From NCBI RefSeq assembly GCF_040371755.1, contig NZ_BAABWE010000004.1, positions 228,518 through 292,517 on the forward strand: a DNA stretch of 64,000 nucleotides, written 5' to 3'. The translations under genes were made by a program, and so were the position numbers. This document shows positions 54,347 to 62,716 of the stretch, piece by piece; position 1 is the stretch's first letter, and each line of letters starts with the position of its first letter. The DNA comes from Bermanella sp040371755 (GTDB lineage Bacteria; Pseudomonadota; Gammaproteobacteria; Pseudomonadales; Oceanobacteraceae). The notes under the pieces are model-generated. The model saw nothing but the letters and a program-made list of their open reading frames with translations. It had not been told where the DNA came from and made no database searches.

Positions 54347-54947
54347 TTAATATTCACTTTCTGGAATGATACCCGTTTTATAAAGCTCCTTTTCTCCAAA
54401 GCGCTTGATGATTTCTTCCGGCGATTTATAGTCAAGTTCAACAAGCCGAGCATATTTTAACAGCATTTCTGATCGCCATTTCTTATCTGTTACAAAGCGA
54501 TCCCAAAGTACAGCTGGGACCGTCAAGTGACCTCCATCTGAAAGGTCCAAATAATAAAATCCCAACTTTATTTCTTTATCATTTTCACTATGTTTAGAAT
54601 AATCTCTAGGACAATCCGGAAATTTAGTGAAAGCATACTTAAAATCTTCAGGTACAATACCCGTCCTACTTTCACTATCCTGAACTTTATCATTAAAAAC
54701 ACGCCCACCTAGAGTAACAGTTTTTTTAGGGTACTTTTCTGTATAAACAGTCTTTCCATAGATCGCAAATAACTCATTCCTCCATTCCTCATCAAATACA
54801 AACCTAGGCCAAAACTGAGCTGGCAACGTTAAAACCTTCCCCCCCCCAGAGCCTTTACTTGGGGGGGGCAGCTCTAAATAGCTCTATTGATAAATGAGTT
54901 TCTTTTAATACCTCATATTCTTCGGGGCAGCCTCGATATTTTTTCAT
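54347..54947 (-). pseudogene. Duplicated-domain immunity-like gene with homopolymer frameshift
   Basis: Starting at ATG 54947 (strong GGAGGTT ribosome-binding site) the frame reads MKKYRGCPEEYEVLKETHLS, then hits a stop after a run of eight C. With seven C the frame continues through a run of nine G into the 159-residue downstream frame, giving about 199 residues. The repaired protein has two related halves: CPEEY...LTLPAQFWPRFVFDEEWR and CPRDY...LTVPAVLWDRFVTDKKWR. The total of 601 bases equals 200 codons plus one. It could be phase-variable, decayed or a sequencing error. The upstream toxin tail suggests an immunity role. Confidence 0.7.
54839..54868. repeat. Homopolymer tracts C9 and G8 (plus strand)
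   Basis: Nine C at 54839-54847 and eight G at 54861-54868 on the plus strand lie 13 bases apart inside one coding sequence. Such tracts are prone to slippage and set the reading frame of the immunity-like gene. Confidence 0.9.
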
Positions 54948-54948
54948 G

Positions 54949-55125
54949 CTAACCTCCAAAGAAATCATCTATTGACTTTGTGTTGTAATGTTTCTCAAAG
55001 GTAGAACCAGAATATGTTGCTTCTGGCATTCCACCCGACGTAAAGCCACCTGGAATCCAATGTTTATTAACGCCATCTTTATTAATTGTTGGTAGCGATA
55101 TTTTTGAATTTACATCATCAGTCAT
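54949..55125 (-). pseudogene. Toxin C-terminal fragment 2
   Basis: A 58-codon frame from ATG 55125: MTDDVNSKISLPTINKDGVN, then KHWIPGGFTSGGMPEATYSG and KHYNTKSIDDFFGG. Its TAG is one base before the ATG of the duplicated immunity-like gene. The KHWIPGGF...GG pattern looks like the end of a larger secreted toxin or polymorphic-toxin tail. No ribosome-binding site is evident, and the frame is closed upstream by repeat copy E. Could be a real small gene, but a displaced fragment is more likely. Confidence 0.5.
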
Positions 55126-55141
55126 GGCATTTACAGTACAG

Positions 55142-55262
55142 AACTAAATAAGACAGTCATATTAAGAGAAAAGTATAAAGCGTCAATAATTAATAACTAT
55201 TCTCTTCGCTCACCCATCGTTAATCATCCATGCTTGTTCAAGTTAATTGCAAGGATTGCAAC
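55142..55262 (+). repeat. Repeat copy E, left end
   Basis: AAGACAGTCATATTAAGAGA, the hairpin region, and the segment AATCATCCATGCTTGTTCAA through GCAAGGATTGCAAC match the left end of the complete element at 52466-52579. Confidence 0.85.
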
Positions 55263-55402
55263 ATGCCTAAATCAAGGAAGGAAAAGGCCAGTCTTGGTAT
55301 CACAGTTTATTCTATTGTGTTTTACGAGTGTCGTTGCTTTTTTCTAGCACCGATAAATATGGCGTGAGTAATTGTTAGTATTGGCGTGCTTGGCTAGGAC
55401 TT
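55263..55402 (+). pseudogene. Decayed transposase 5' remnant
   Basis: ATGCCTAAATCAAGGAAGGA and the bases that follow align with the start of the intact transposase gene, with substitutions and small deletions. The last recognisable match is GCTTGGCTAGGAC near 55386-55398. The frame is broken early. It ends against the queG terminus. Confidence 0.75.
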
Positions 55403-55423
55403 AGCCTGATAACATTGTTACGC

Positions 55424-56506
55424 TTAAATTTTTCTTTGTTGTTCAATCGCCCACGCCACGTGCTCTTGCACTAACTCTGATGGGAAGTCTTTCTTCTCAT
55501 TCAATGCCTGCATCACCTCTTGTGAATAAGGCCCATTGCCTAATGCCACGGCGATGTTTCTTAACCAACGCTCATGGCCTGCACGGCGAATAGGCGTGCC
55601 TTCGGTTTTATTTAAAAAAGTTTTTTCATCCCATGCGAATAATTCCAACAAAGTGGCGGTATCGAGATTATGTCTTGGGGTAAAGTCTGGCTCTTGTGAG
55701 GGGGTGGTGAATTTATTCCACGGGCAGCACAGCTGGCAGTCATCGCAGCCAAAAATGCGATTACCCATTTTACTGCGTAGCTCAACGGGAATAGCCGTTT
55801 TTAATTCGATGGTTAAATACGATATGCATTTGCGCCCATCCACTATGTGGTTGTCCACAATGGCGCCGGTTGGGCAGGCGGGAATACACGCGCTGCAACT
55901 GCCGCAGTTCATGTCGGTATATGGTTCATCAATCGGTAAGGGGAGGTTGGTGAATAATTCCCCTAAGAAAAAGTAACTGCCTGCTTTTGGGTTGATGAGC
56001 ATGGCGTTTTTGCCAATCCAGCCCATGCCTGATTTTTGCGCTAGGCCGCGTTCTAATACGGGGGCGCTATCCACAAAGGCGCGCATGTTTGGGGTGATGT
56101 TTAAACCTTCAATGGCTTGTTCAATTTTTTTACCCAGCTGGGTGATGCGTTTACGCATGAGTTTGTGGTAGTCACGGCCAAGGGCATAGCGGCTGATATA
56201 CGCTTGGTTTGGGTTGTTCAATACGCGGATGGTTTGTACTTCTGGTGCCATGTAATCCATGCGTAAGGTGATGATGCGATAGGTTTCTGGATGAAGTTTT
56301 TCAGGGCGATAGCGCATGTCACCATGGTCGGCCATGTAGGCCATTTCACCATGATAATTTTTAGCCAGCCAAGCTTGCAGGCGCTCACCATGTTCTTTTA
56401 AATCAATATCGGTGATGCCCACCTGAGCAAAGCCCAACTGTCTACCCCAAGTTTTGATTTCTTGGGCCAGTTGTCGGCTGTGTTCAGGGGTAAGTGTATT
56501 GCTCAT
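55424..56506 (-). CDS. queG: Epoxyqueuosine reductase
   Basis: A 360-residue enzyme of the last step of queuosine tRNA modification, cobalamin- and Fe-S-dependent. Ferredoxin-type clusters CGSCSACIPACPTGAI and CDDCQLCCPWN are visible. The N-terminal domain has YHGEMAYMADHGDMR and GRDYHKLMRKR. The C-terminal HEAT-like segment carries RHNLDTATLLEL and RWLRNIAVALGN. Normal length. Next in the conserved block towards miaA. Confidence 0.94.
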   Translation of the reverse strand: MSNTLTPEHSRQLAQEIKTWGRQLGFAQVGITDIDLKEHGERLQAWLAKNYHGEMAYMADHGDMRYRPEKLHPETYRIITLRMDYMAPEVQTIRVLNNPNQAYISRYALGRDYHKLMRKRITQLGKKIEQAIEGLNITPNMRAFVDSAPVLERGLAQKSGMGWIGKNAMLINPKAGSYFFLGELFTNLPLPIDEPYTDMNCGSCSACIPACPTGAIVDNHIVDGRKCISYLTIELKTAIPVELRSKMGNRIFGCDDCQLCCPWNKFTTPSQEPDFTPRHNLDTATLLELFAWDEKTFLNKTEGTPIRRAGHERWLRNIAVALGNGPYSQEVMQALNEKKDFPSELVQEHVAWAIEQQRKI

Positions 56507-56514
56507 GTTTTATA

Positions 56515-57330
56515 TTAAAAACCAAATTTTCGTGAAACGCTAAAGCTAAAATCAAAGGTTGAAAACGTATAGGCGCTGTCTAAATCTTGATTGTAGTTGC
56601 TGCCAGAAATCTCAGTTATCCATTTGTGATATTCGTAAGCTAGATAAATTCGTGCACCATAGCTTAACCCGTCCGACTCGTAGGTACGGAATTCGCAATT
56701 GAGCAAGCCAGCTGGACTCACGTTGTTTAACACAAATTGTGTGCCTGCATCGTAGCAGACAGAGTTGGTTGTATCATTAGTAACATAGGCATTGCCTTTT
56801 ACTTTTGAGTAGCCAGCAGTTAATCCTATACCAAGAGTGAAAAAGTTATCCCTTTGTGAAAGGTGATCTCCAAAACTGTAAAAAAGGGTTGGCGTAAATG
56901 CAATAACCGTCATTTTACTATAAGTTTGCATGTCAATTTCTTTACTTTGACTGCCCCGTTCAATGTATTGGTTAAAGGCCGTATCAGAAAAGTAACTGGC
57001 CCCTAGTTGATACCCAAAATTAGAGTTTTTAAAATAGTTATCACCTAAGCTGGCGGTTAGTAATGGAGATAGAGAGAACTCACCTTTCATTTCATATGCG
57101 GTTTCTGAAGTGCTGGTGTTTTTAAAACTCATTGAGCGCTGTGAAATATCCAGCCCAATTTTAAGATAAGCATTTTTCAAAAAGGCCAATGTAGTTTTGC
57201 CACATTCAGAATGCTTTATTTGTTCTAACAATACCTCGCAGTCATCCACATACTTGGTTTGCTCTTTATCTAAAGAAAGGGCAAGGGAAAGTTGAGAAAA
57301 GGCTAGCAATAAAAGAGTAAAGTATTTCAC
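56515..57330 (-). CDS. Putative outer-membrane beta-barrel protein
   Basis: About 271 residues from GTG 57330 (AGGGA upstream), giving a signal peptide MKYFTLLLLAFSQLSLALS; a longer frame to 57438 would be antisense to nnr and lacks a signal. After a short Cys-containing N-terminal region, residues 95-271 consist of alternating strands (GEFSLSPLLTASLGDNYF, FFTLGIGLTAGYSKV) ending KFGF, as in small outer-membrane barrels. No family recognised. It is 8 bases upstream of queG on the same strand. Confidence 0.6.
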   Translation of the reverse strand: MKYFTLLLLAFSQLSLALSLDKEQTKYVDDCEVLLEQIKHSECGKTTLAFLKNAYLKIGLDISQRSMSFKNTSTSETAYEMKGEFSLSPLLTASLGDNYFKNSNFGYQLGASYFSDTAFNQYIERGSQSKEIDMQTYSKMTVIAFTPTLFYSFGDHLSQRDNFFTLGIGLTAGYSKVKGNAYVTNDTTNSVCYDAGTQFVLNNVSPAGLLNCEFRTYESDGLSYGARIYLAYEYHKWITEISGSNYNQDLDSAYTFSTFDFSFSVSRKFGF

Positions 57331-57455
57331 GGGAGTCCCTTCAGATAAAATGTGGGCGCAGTCTAATTGAAGCCGTTTAATGATGCTGCTATTTATTGCC
57401 CCTAGAGATGCCCAATAGAGTGGGTATAATTCAGTCATTCAAAGGATGTGACTCT

Positions 57456-58979
57456 ATGAAACCATTAACGCTTTTTCCCACCGGCCAGCCCTTATATACC
57501 CCTAATCAATGCCAAGCATTAGATCGAACCTGTATTGATGACTTAGGATTCGATGGTTACGAACTGATGCAGCAAGCGGCGCAAGCGGCCTTTGGTGTAC
57601 TCATTAGCGAATGGCCAAACGCACATTCTCTGATCATTTTATGTGGCAAAGGCAACAATGGCGGGGACGGTTTTGAAATGGCTAGCCTTGCTTGTGAACA
57701 TGGTTTAGGTGTCCAGCTTGTGTTTGATGGCAAGGTGGATGAATTAACGGGCGAGGCCAAACAAGCCGCCTTTCATGCCTTGGATAATGGCTTGACGGTT
57801 ATCGCCAGTGATCAAGTAAATTGGGCGTTATCTAATTGTGTCATTGTCGATGCCTTGCTTGGTACGGGTATACAAGGGCCACCTCGTGAGCCTATGGCTT
57901 CATTAATACAGCAAGCCAATACCAGCGGCTTACCAATTTTAGCGGTGGATATTCCCTCAGGTTTGAATGGGTTAACAGGTTGCGTGGTGGGTGAGGCAAT
58001 CAATGCTCATATAACCGTAACGATGCTACTGAACAAACAAGGGTTATACACAGGTGACGGGCCTAATTATGTGGGGCAAGTAAGGGTTGCCGGTTTGGCT
58101 GTGCCTAAGCAGATTGTAAAAACTATTTCTTCTAGTTGTGAGCTGCAAAATTGGCAGCACTTAAAACACGCAGCCATCTTTGAGCCTCGTATAGCCACCT
58201 CTCATAAAGGTCACTTTGGTCATGTTTTGTTGGTAGGTGGTGATACTGGTATGGCGGGGGCCATTAGCTTGGCGGCTTCGGCGGCGTTACGCAGTGGCGC
58301 TGGTTTGGTTAGTGTGGCCACTCGGCCAGAGAATGTATCCATTGTGGTAACAAGGCAGCCGGAGATCATGGCTCATGGCGTCAACAGTGTTTCAGATATT
58401 AAGGGGCTGATTGAAAAAGCCAGCGTCATCGCCATTGGCCCGGGGTTAGGCCAAGGGTCATGGGGGCAGCAAATGCTGCAAGCGGTTATGGCGAGTGAAA
58501 AGCCCGTGGTAATGGATGCCGATGCTCTTAACTTGCTGGCATCGCAGAAAATCCATTACAACCTTTCAAGCAGAATTAGCGTGCTGACGCCACACCCGGG
58601 GGAGGCGGCTCGATTATTAAATACGAGTACCGCGCAAATTGGCCAAGATCGATTTAAAGCCTTACAAGAAATTGCCAAGCTGTATAGCAGTGAAGTGGTA
58701 TTAAAAGGAGCGGGAACCTTAGTAGGAAGTTCAGTTCAAACCAGCATCTGCCAAGATGGCAACCCGGGCATGGCCAGTGGTGGCATGGGGGATGTGCTTA
58801 CAGGGGTTTTGATCGGTATAATGGCGCAAAATGAGGCCATATTACCCAGTGACTTACATTCTGTGGTAACCAGTGCGGTGTGTTTGCATAGTGCCGCCGC
58901 TGATGAAGCCGCTAAAGCGGGTCAAACAAGCCTAGTGGCCAGTGATTTGCTAAACACGATACGTCAGCTATTAAATTGA
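57456..58979 (+). CDS. nnr: Bifunctional NAD(P)HX epimerase/dehydratase
   Basis: A 507-residue repair enzyme for hydrated NAD(P)H, started at MKPLTLFPTGQP (the longer frame start at 57396 lacks a ribosome-binding site). The N-terminal YjeF epimerase domain shows GKGNNGGDGFEMA. The C-terminal ADP-dependent dehydratase domain shows GHVLLVGGDTGMAGA, GPGLGQGSWG, VMDADALNLL, LTPHPGEAARL and GNPGMASGGMGDVLTG. It is first of nnr-tsaE-amiB-mutL-miaA. Confidence 0.94.
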   Translation: MKPLTLFPTGQPLYTPNQCQALDRTCIDDLGFDGYELMQQAAQAAFGVLISEWPNAHSLIILCGKGNNGGDGFEMASLACEHGLGVQLVFDGKVDELTGEAKQAAFHALDNGLTVIASDQVNWALSNCVIVDALLGTGIQGPPREPMASLIQQANTSGLPILAVDIPSGLNGLTGCVVGEAINAHITVTMLLNKQGLYTGDGPNYVGQVRVAGLAVPKQIVKTISSSCELQNWQHLKHAAIFEPRIATSHKGHFGHVLLVGGDTGMAGAISLAASAALRSGAGLVSVATRPENVSIVVTRQPEIMAHGVNSVSDIKGLIEKASVIAIGPGLGQGSWGQQMLQAVMASEKPVVMDADALNLLASQKIHYNLSSRISVLTPHPGEAARLLNTSTAQIGQDRFKALQEIAKLYSSEVVLKGAGTLVGSSVQTSICQDGNPGMASGGMGDVLTGVLIGIMAQNEAILPSDLHSVVTSAVCLHSAAADEAAKAGQTSLVASDLLNTIRQLLN

Positions 58980-58996
58980 CACTAAGAGAAGTTCCC

Positions 58997-59464
58997 ATGT
59001 CATCTTTAACCTTACAATTTGCCGATGAAGCCGCCATGCTGACGTGGGCTCAAAGTCATGCACTACAGCTTCAATCGGGCTTAGTGATTCACTTAAATGG
59101 TGATCTGGGGATGGGTAAAACCACTTTAAGTCGTGGCTTAATCCAAGGCTTGGGCCATGAGGGAAATGTGAAAAGCCCCACTTACACCTTGGTGGAACCT
59201 TATGAGCTTGATACCCTTACCGTGTATCACTTTGATTTGTATCGTTTAGCCGATCCTGAAGAGCTTGAATTCATGGGGGTTAGGGATTATTTCAGCGATC
59301 AAACCGTGTGTTTAATCGAGTGGCCAGAAAAAGGCGTTGGTGTATTACCCGAGGCCGATATCGACATTTTAATTGAGCCGTGGCAGCAAGGTCGTCAATT
59401 GACGCTAACTAGCCACAGCCCTAAAGGGGATGCCCAGCTGAGTGCTTGGGCATCAGTTTTATGA
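58997..59464 (+). CDS. tsaE: tRNA t6A threonylcarbamoyladenosine ATPase subunit
   Basis: A 155-residue P-loop protein of the TsaBDE complex. Walker A GDLGMGKTTLSRGL, SPTYTLVEPYE and YHFDLYRLADPEELEFMG are diagnostic. A TTG start at 58976 within the nnr end is possible, but ATG 58997 with an AGAGAAG ribosome-binding site is preferred. It sits 17 bases after nnr, as in E. coli. Confidence 0.93.
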   Translation: MSSLTLQFADEAAMLTWAQSHALQLQSGLVIHLNGDLGMGKTTLSRGLIQGLGHEGNVKSPTYTLVEPYELDTLTVYHFDLYRLADPEELEFMGVRDYFSDQTVCLIEWPEKGVGVLPEADIDILIEPWQQGRQLTLTSHSPKGDAQLSAWASVL

Positions 59465-59482
59465 CAATAAAAAAGAAATAAC

Positions 59483-60808
59483 GTGCGTACTGTATTAGCC
59501 GTTTTATTAATCGCATTTTCATATGTATCGCTTGCTGATGTGCAGGGGGTAAGGCTATGGCATGCTCCTGATAGCTCCCGTTTAGTATTTGACTTGAATA
59601 CTGGGGCCGACCACAAAATATTCCCGCTAAGTTCTCCTAACCGATTGGTTATTGATATCGATAACAGCAAAATGCTGGACTCCCTTAAAAATTTAGATTT
59701 AGACGTAGGGCCAGTAAAAAAAATGCGTTGGGCCATGCGAGATCACAAAGACTTACGCATCGTGCTGGATTTACGTGAAGCAGTAGATGCAAAAAGCTTC
59801 CCTTTGTCGCCAAACAAACAATACGGCCACCGGTTAGTTGTCGACTTAGTACCGAAAAGCGACAGCTTTAAACCACTGGAAATTACCCAGCCGGTAATTG
59901 ATGCTACACAAGCCGAGAGCATGAAGCGTGACATCATTGTTGCTATTGATGCGGGCCACGGCGGTGAAGACCCGGGGGCAATTGGTCATGGTGGTATTTA
60001 TGAAAAGCGGGTGGTGTTGGCCATTGCAAAAAAATTAGAGGCGTTATTAAAAAAAGAAAAAGGCTTTACGCCCAAGCTCATTCGAACGGGTGATTATTAT
60101 ATTGGCCTAAGAGAGCGCACACAAAAAGCACGTAAAAGTAATGCAGACTTATTTATTTCTATCCACGCCGATGCCTTTAGCAGTCATCGCGCCAGTGGCA
60201 GCTCGGTGTTTGCATTATCCCAGCGAGGGGCCACATCTGAAGCCGCCCGTTGGTTAGCAGATAAAGAAAATTCTTCGGATTTAATCGGTGGTGTCGGCGG
60301 TGTGAGCTTAGACGATAAAGAAGATTTATTGGCTGGGGTGTTATTGGATTTATCCATGACGGCCAGTTTAAGTGTGAGTTTGGATCTTGGGCAAATGGTG
60401 CTTAACAGTATGGGGGGCGTTGCCAAGTTACATAAACGCCGTGTGGAGCAAGCAGGTTTTGCGGTTTTAAAATCCCCTGATATTCCATCTTTGTTAATTG
60501 AAACGGGCTTTTTGTCGAATCCGGGTGAAGCGCGGAAATTAAAAACTTCGTCTTATCAGTCACAAATGGCGGCAGCTATTCATAAAGGTATAAAGCGTTA
60601 TTTTATGCAGTTCCCGCCACCGGGTACGTATTTGGCCAGCATTAAAAACAAAAGTGATCGCATTCGTGAGTACGTCATTGCACCGGGTGATACCTTGTCG
60701 GTGATTGCTCAGCGGCACTCTGTATCTATGAGCACACTGAAACAGCTCAATGGTTTGAAGAATAGTATTATCCGTGTAGGCCAAGTCATTAAAGTGCCAG
60801 CCTCTTAG
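59483..60808 (+). CDS. amiB: N-acetylmuramoyl-L-alanine amidase (AmiB-like)
   Basis: A 441-residue periplasmic septum-splitting amidase. The GTG start gives a signal peptide MRTVLAVLLIAFSYVSLA. An AMIN domain (about 20-125) precedes the zinc amidase domain with AIDAGHGGEDPGAIG, LIRTGD, SIHADAF and SLLIETGFLSNP. A C-terminal LysM repeat (YVIAPGDTLSVIAQRHSV) is visible. Part of the nnr-tsaE-amiB-mutL-miaA run. Confidence 0.94.
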   Translation: MRTVLAVLLIAFSYVSLADVQGVRLWHAPDSSRLVFDLNTGADHKIFPLSSPNRLVIDIDNSKMLDSLKNLDLDVGPVKKMRWAMRDHKDLRIVLDLREAVDAKSFPLSPNKQYGHRLVVDLVPKSDSFKPLEITQPVIDATQAESMKRDIIVAIDAGHGGEDPGAIGHGGIYEKRVVLAIAKKLEALLKKEKGFTPKLIRTGDYYIGLRERTQKARKSNADLFISIHADAFSSHRASGSSVFALSQRGATSEAARWLADKENSSDLIGGVGGVSLDDKEDLLAGVLLDLSMTASLSVSLDLGQMVLNSMGGVAKLHKRRVEQAGFAVLKSPDIPSLLIETGFLSNPGEARKLKTSSYQSQMAAAIHKGIKRYFMQFPPPGTYLASIKNKSDRIREYVIAPGDTLSVIAQRHSVSMSTLKQLNGLKNSIIRVGQVIKVPAS

Positions 60809-60840
60809 GTTGGCCTCATTTATTTAATTAAAAGAATTCC

Positions 60841-62715
60841 ATGAAGCGCATTGAAGTCCTAAGTCCTCGTCTTGCTAACCAGATTGCCGCTGGAGAAGTG
60901 GTCGAGCGCCCAGCAAACGTTGTCAAAGAACTGGTGGAAAACTCTTTGGATGCCGGTGCCAATCGAATTGAAATCGATATTGAGCAAGGAGGCGTAAAAC
61001 TAATCCGCATTCGTGATAATGGTTTTGGCATTGAGAAAGGTGATTTGCCATTATCATTAAGCCGCCATGCCACCAGCAAAATTAAAGATTTAGACGACTT
61101 GGAATCCGTTCAAAGCTTGGGCTTTCGCGGAGAAGCACTGGCGTCTATTGCCTCGGTTTCACGTTTGGTTTTAAGCTCTCACGAACAAGAAAGCGACGAA
61201 GCGTGGCAAGTACAAGCGGAAGGGCGAGACATGGCAACGGATGTAAAACCGTGCGCGCATCCCGTGGGTACCACCATTGAAATGCGGGATTTGTTTTTTA
61301 ATACCCCTGCAAGACGTAAATTCCTAAGAACCGAAAAAACCGAATTCAATCACTTAGAAGAAGTGGTCAAACGCATGGCGTTAAGCCGTTACGATGTTTC
61401 ATTTCAGCTTCGCCATAATCAAAAAGTGATTCATAGCCTGCGTCCTTGCACCTCTGAGTTTGACCAAGAAAAACGGGTTGCCAGTTTATTAAGTCCGCAA
61501 TTTATGAAAGAAGCCGTGCGCATCGACATGGAAGGGGCTGGGCTTAAGTTATGGGGCTGGGTCGGTTTACCCACGTTTAGTCGCAGCCAAGCGGACATGC
61601 AGTACTTTTTTGTAAATGGCCGCATTGTGCGTGACAAACTGGTGGCCCATGCCATTCGCCAAGCTTATCAAGACGTGTTGTACCATGGTCGTCACAGTGC
61701 CTTTGTATTGTATTTGGAATTAGATCCTGCGCTGGTGGATGTGAATGTGCACCCCACCAAACATGAAGTGCGTTTTCGGGATGGTCGCTTAGTGCATGAC
61801 TTTTTGTTTCGTTCATTGCACCGTGCATTAGGGGAAGTGCGTCCAGAGGCTCCAGCGCCAGAAGCAGCATTAAGCGCGCAGCCTCAAGCAAGCGGTATAG
61901 CGGCGGGTGAGTTTGCTGGGCAAAACAACATGCCGTTGCATCAAGCTGCATCGCCCACTAACCCATGGCAGCAAAATTACTCGGCTAATACGGCTCAGCC
62001 CGGGCAAGTCAGAGAGCAAATGGCCGCGTATGGTCAGTTGCATAGTGAAGGTGCGGCTTTGTCGCAACCAATGCCCAATGCTTCGGCTATGCCGACTATG
62101 GACATACACGGCAATCCTCAAGATCAAGTGGTGCCTCCACTGGGGTTTGCTATTGCACAACTGCATGGCATTTATATCTTGTCGCAAAATGAGCACGGCA
62201 TGGTAGTAGTGGATATGCACGCCGCCCATGAGCGCATCACCTACGAGCGTTTGAAAACCGCCTACGATGAACAAGGCATTCCCTCTCAGCCGTTATTAGT
62301 GCCGGAAACCATTCATGTAAGCCAACAACAAGCTGACATTGCAGAGCAACACGGGCAAGAGTTAGTGAAGCTGGGTTTTCAGTTAGAGCGCCTAGGGCCA
62401 GAAAGTTTAGTGATTCGGCAAATGCCCATCTTATTGCGTAACGCCAATAGTGAATCCTTAGTGGTGAAAGTATTAGAAGACTATCGACAGCATGGGGATT
62501 CTCGTCATATGACAGAGTTTCGCAATGAAGTGTTATCCAGTATGGCTTGTCATGGTTCGGTGCGCGCTAATCGTCAACTGACCATTGCTGAAATGAACGG
62601 TTTATTACGGGACATGGAAATCACCGAGCGTTCTGGGCAGTGTAACCATGGTCGCCCAACGTGGACGCAACTTTCCATGAAAGAGCTCGATAAATTATTT
62701 ATGCGTGGGCAGTAG
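60841..62715 (+). CDS. mutL: DNA mismatch repair protein MutL
   Basis: A 624-residue GHKL ATPase. N-terminal motifs are ENSLDAGANRIEI, RDNGFGI and SLGFRGEALASIA; the transducer region NGRIVRDKL and DVNVHPTKHEVRF follows. A Gln/Pro/Ala-rich linker spans about 340-450, and the C-terminal dimerisation domain includes VVDMHAAHERITYE and SGQCNHGRPT. It has the length of endonuclease-less enterobacterial/pseudomonad MutL. miaA begins 1-2 bases after its stop. Confidence 0.95.
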   Translation: MKRIEVLSPRLANQIAAGEVVERPANVVKELVENSLDAGANRIEIDIEQGGVKLIRIRDNGFGIEKGDLPLSLSRHATSKIKDLDDLESVQSLGFRGEALASIASVSRLVLSSHEQESDEAWQVQAEGRDMATDVKPCAHPVGTTIEMRDLFFNTPARRKFLRTEKTEFNHLEEVVKRMALSRYDVSFQLRHNQKVIHSLRPCTSEFDQEKRVASLLSPQFMKEAVRIDMEGAGLKLWGWVGLPTFSRSQADMQYFFVNGRIVRDKLVAHAIRQAYQDVLYHGRHSAFVLYLELDPALVDVNVHPTKHEVRFRDGRLVHDFLFRSLHRALGEVRPEAPAPEAALSAQPQASGIAAGEFAGQNNMPLHQAASPTNPWQQNYSANTAQPGQVREQMAAYGQLHSEGAALSQPMPNASAMPTMDIHGNPQDQVVPPLGFAIAQLHGIYILSQNEHGMVVVDMHAAHERITYERLKTAYDEQGIPSQPLLVPETIHVSQQQADIAEQHGQELVKLGFQLERLGPESLVIRQMPILLRNANSESLVVKVLEDYRQHGDSRHMTEFRNEVLSSMACHGSVRANRQLTIAEMNGLLRDMEITERSGQCNHGRPTWTQLSMKELDKLFMRGQ

Positions 62716-62716
62716 T

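Noticed and set aside
52086..55262. The repeats as integron attC sites
   Set aside because: They are palindromic and lie between cassette-like genes, but I find no GTTRRRY/RYYYAAC core pair at the ends and no integrase gene. The ends instead match those of the transposase element.
61577..62274. Long antisense frames inside mutL
   Set aside because: They are shadows of the GC-richer linker of mutL, with no start signals and no recognisable protein features.
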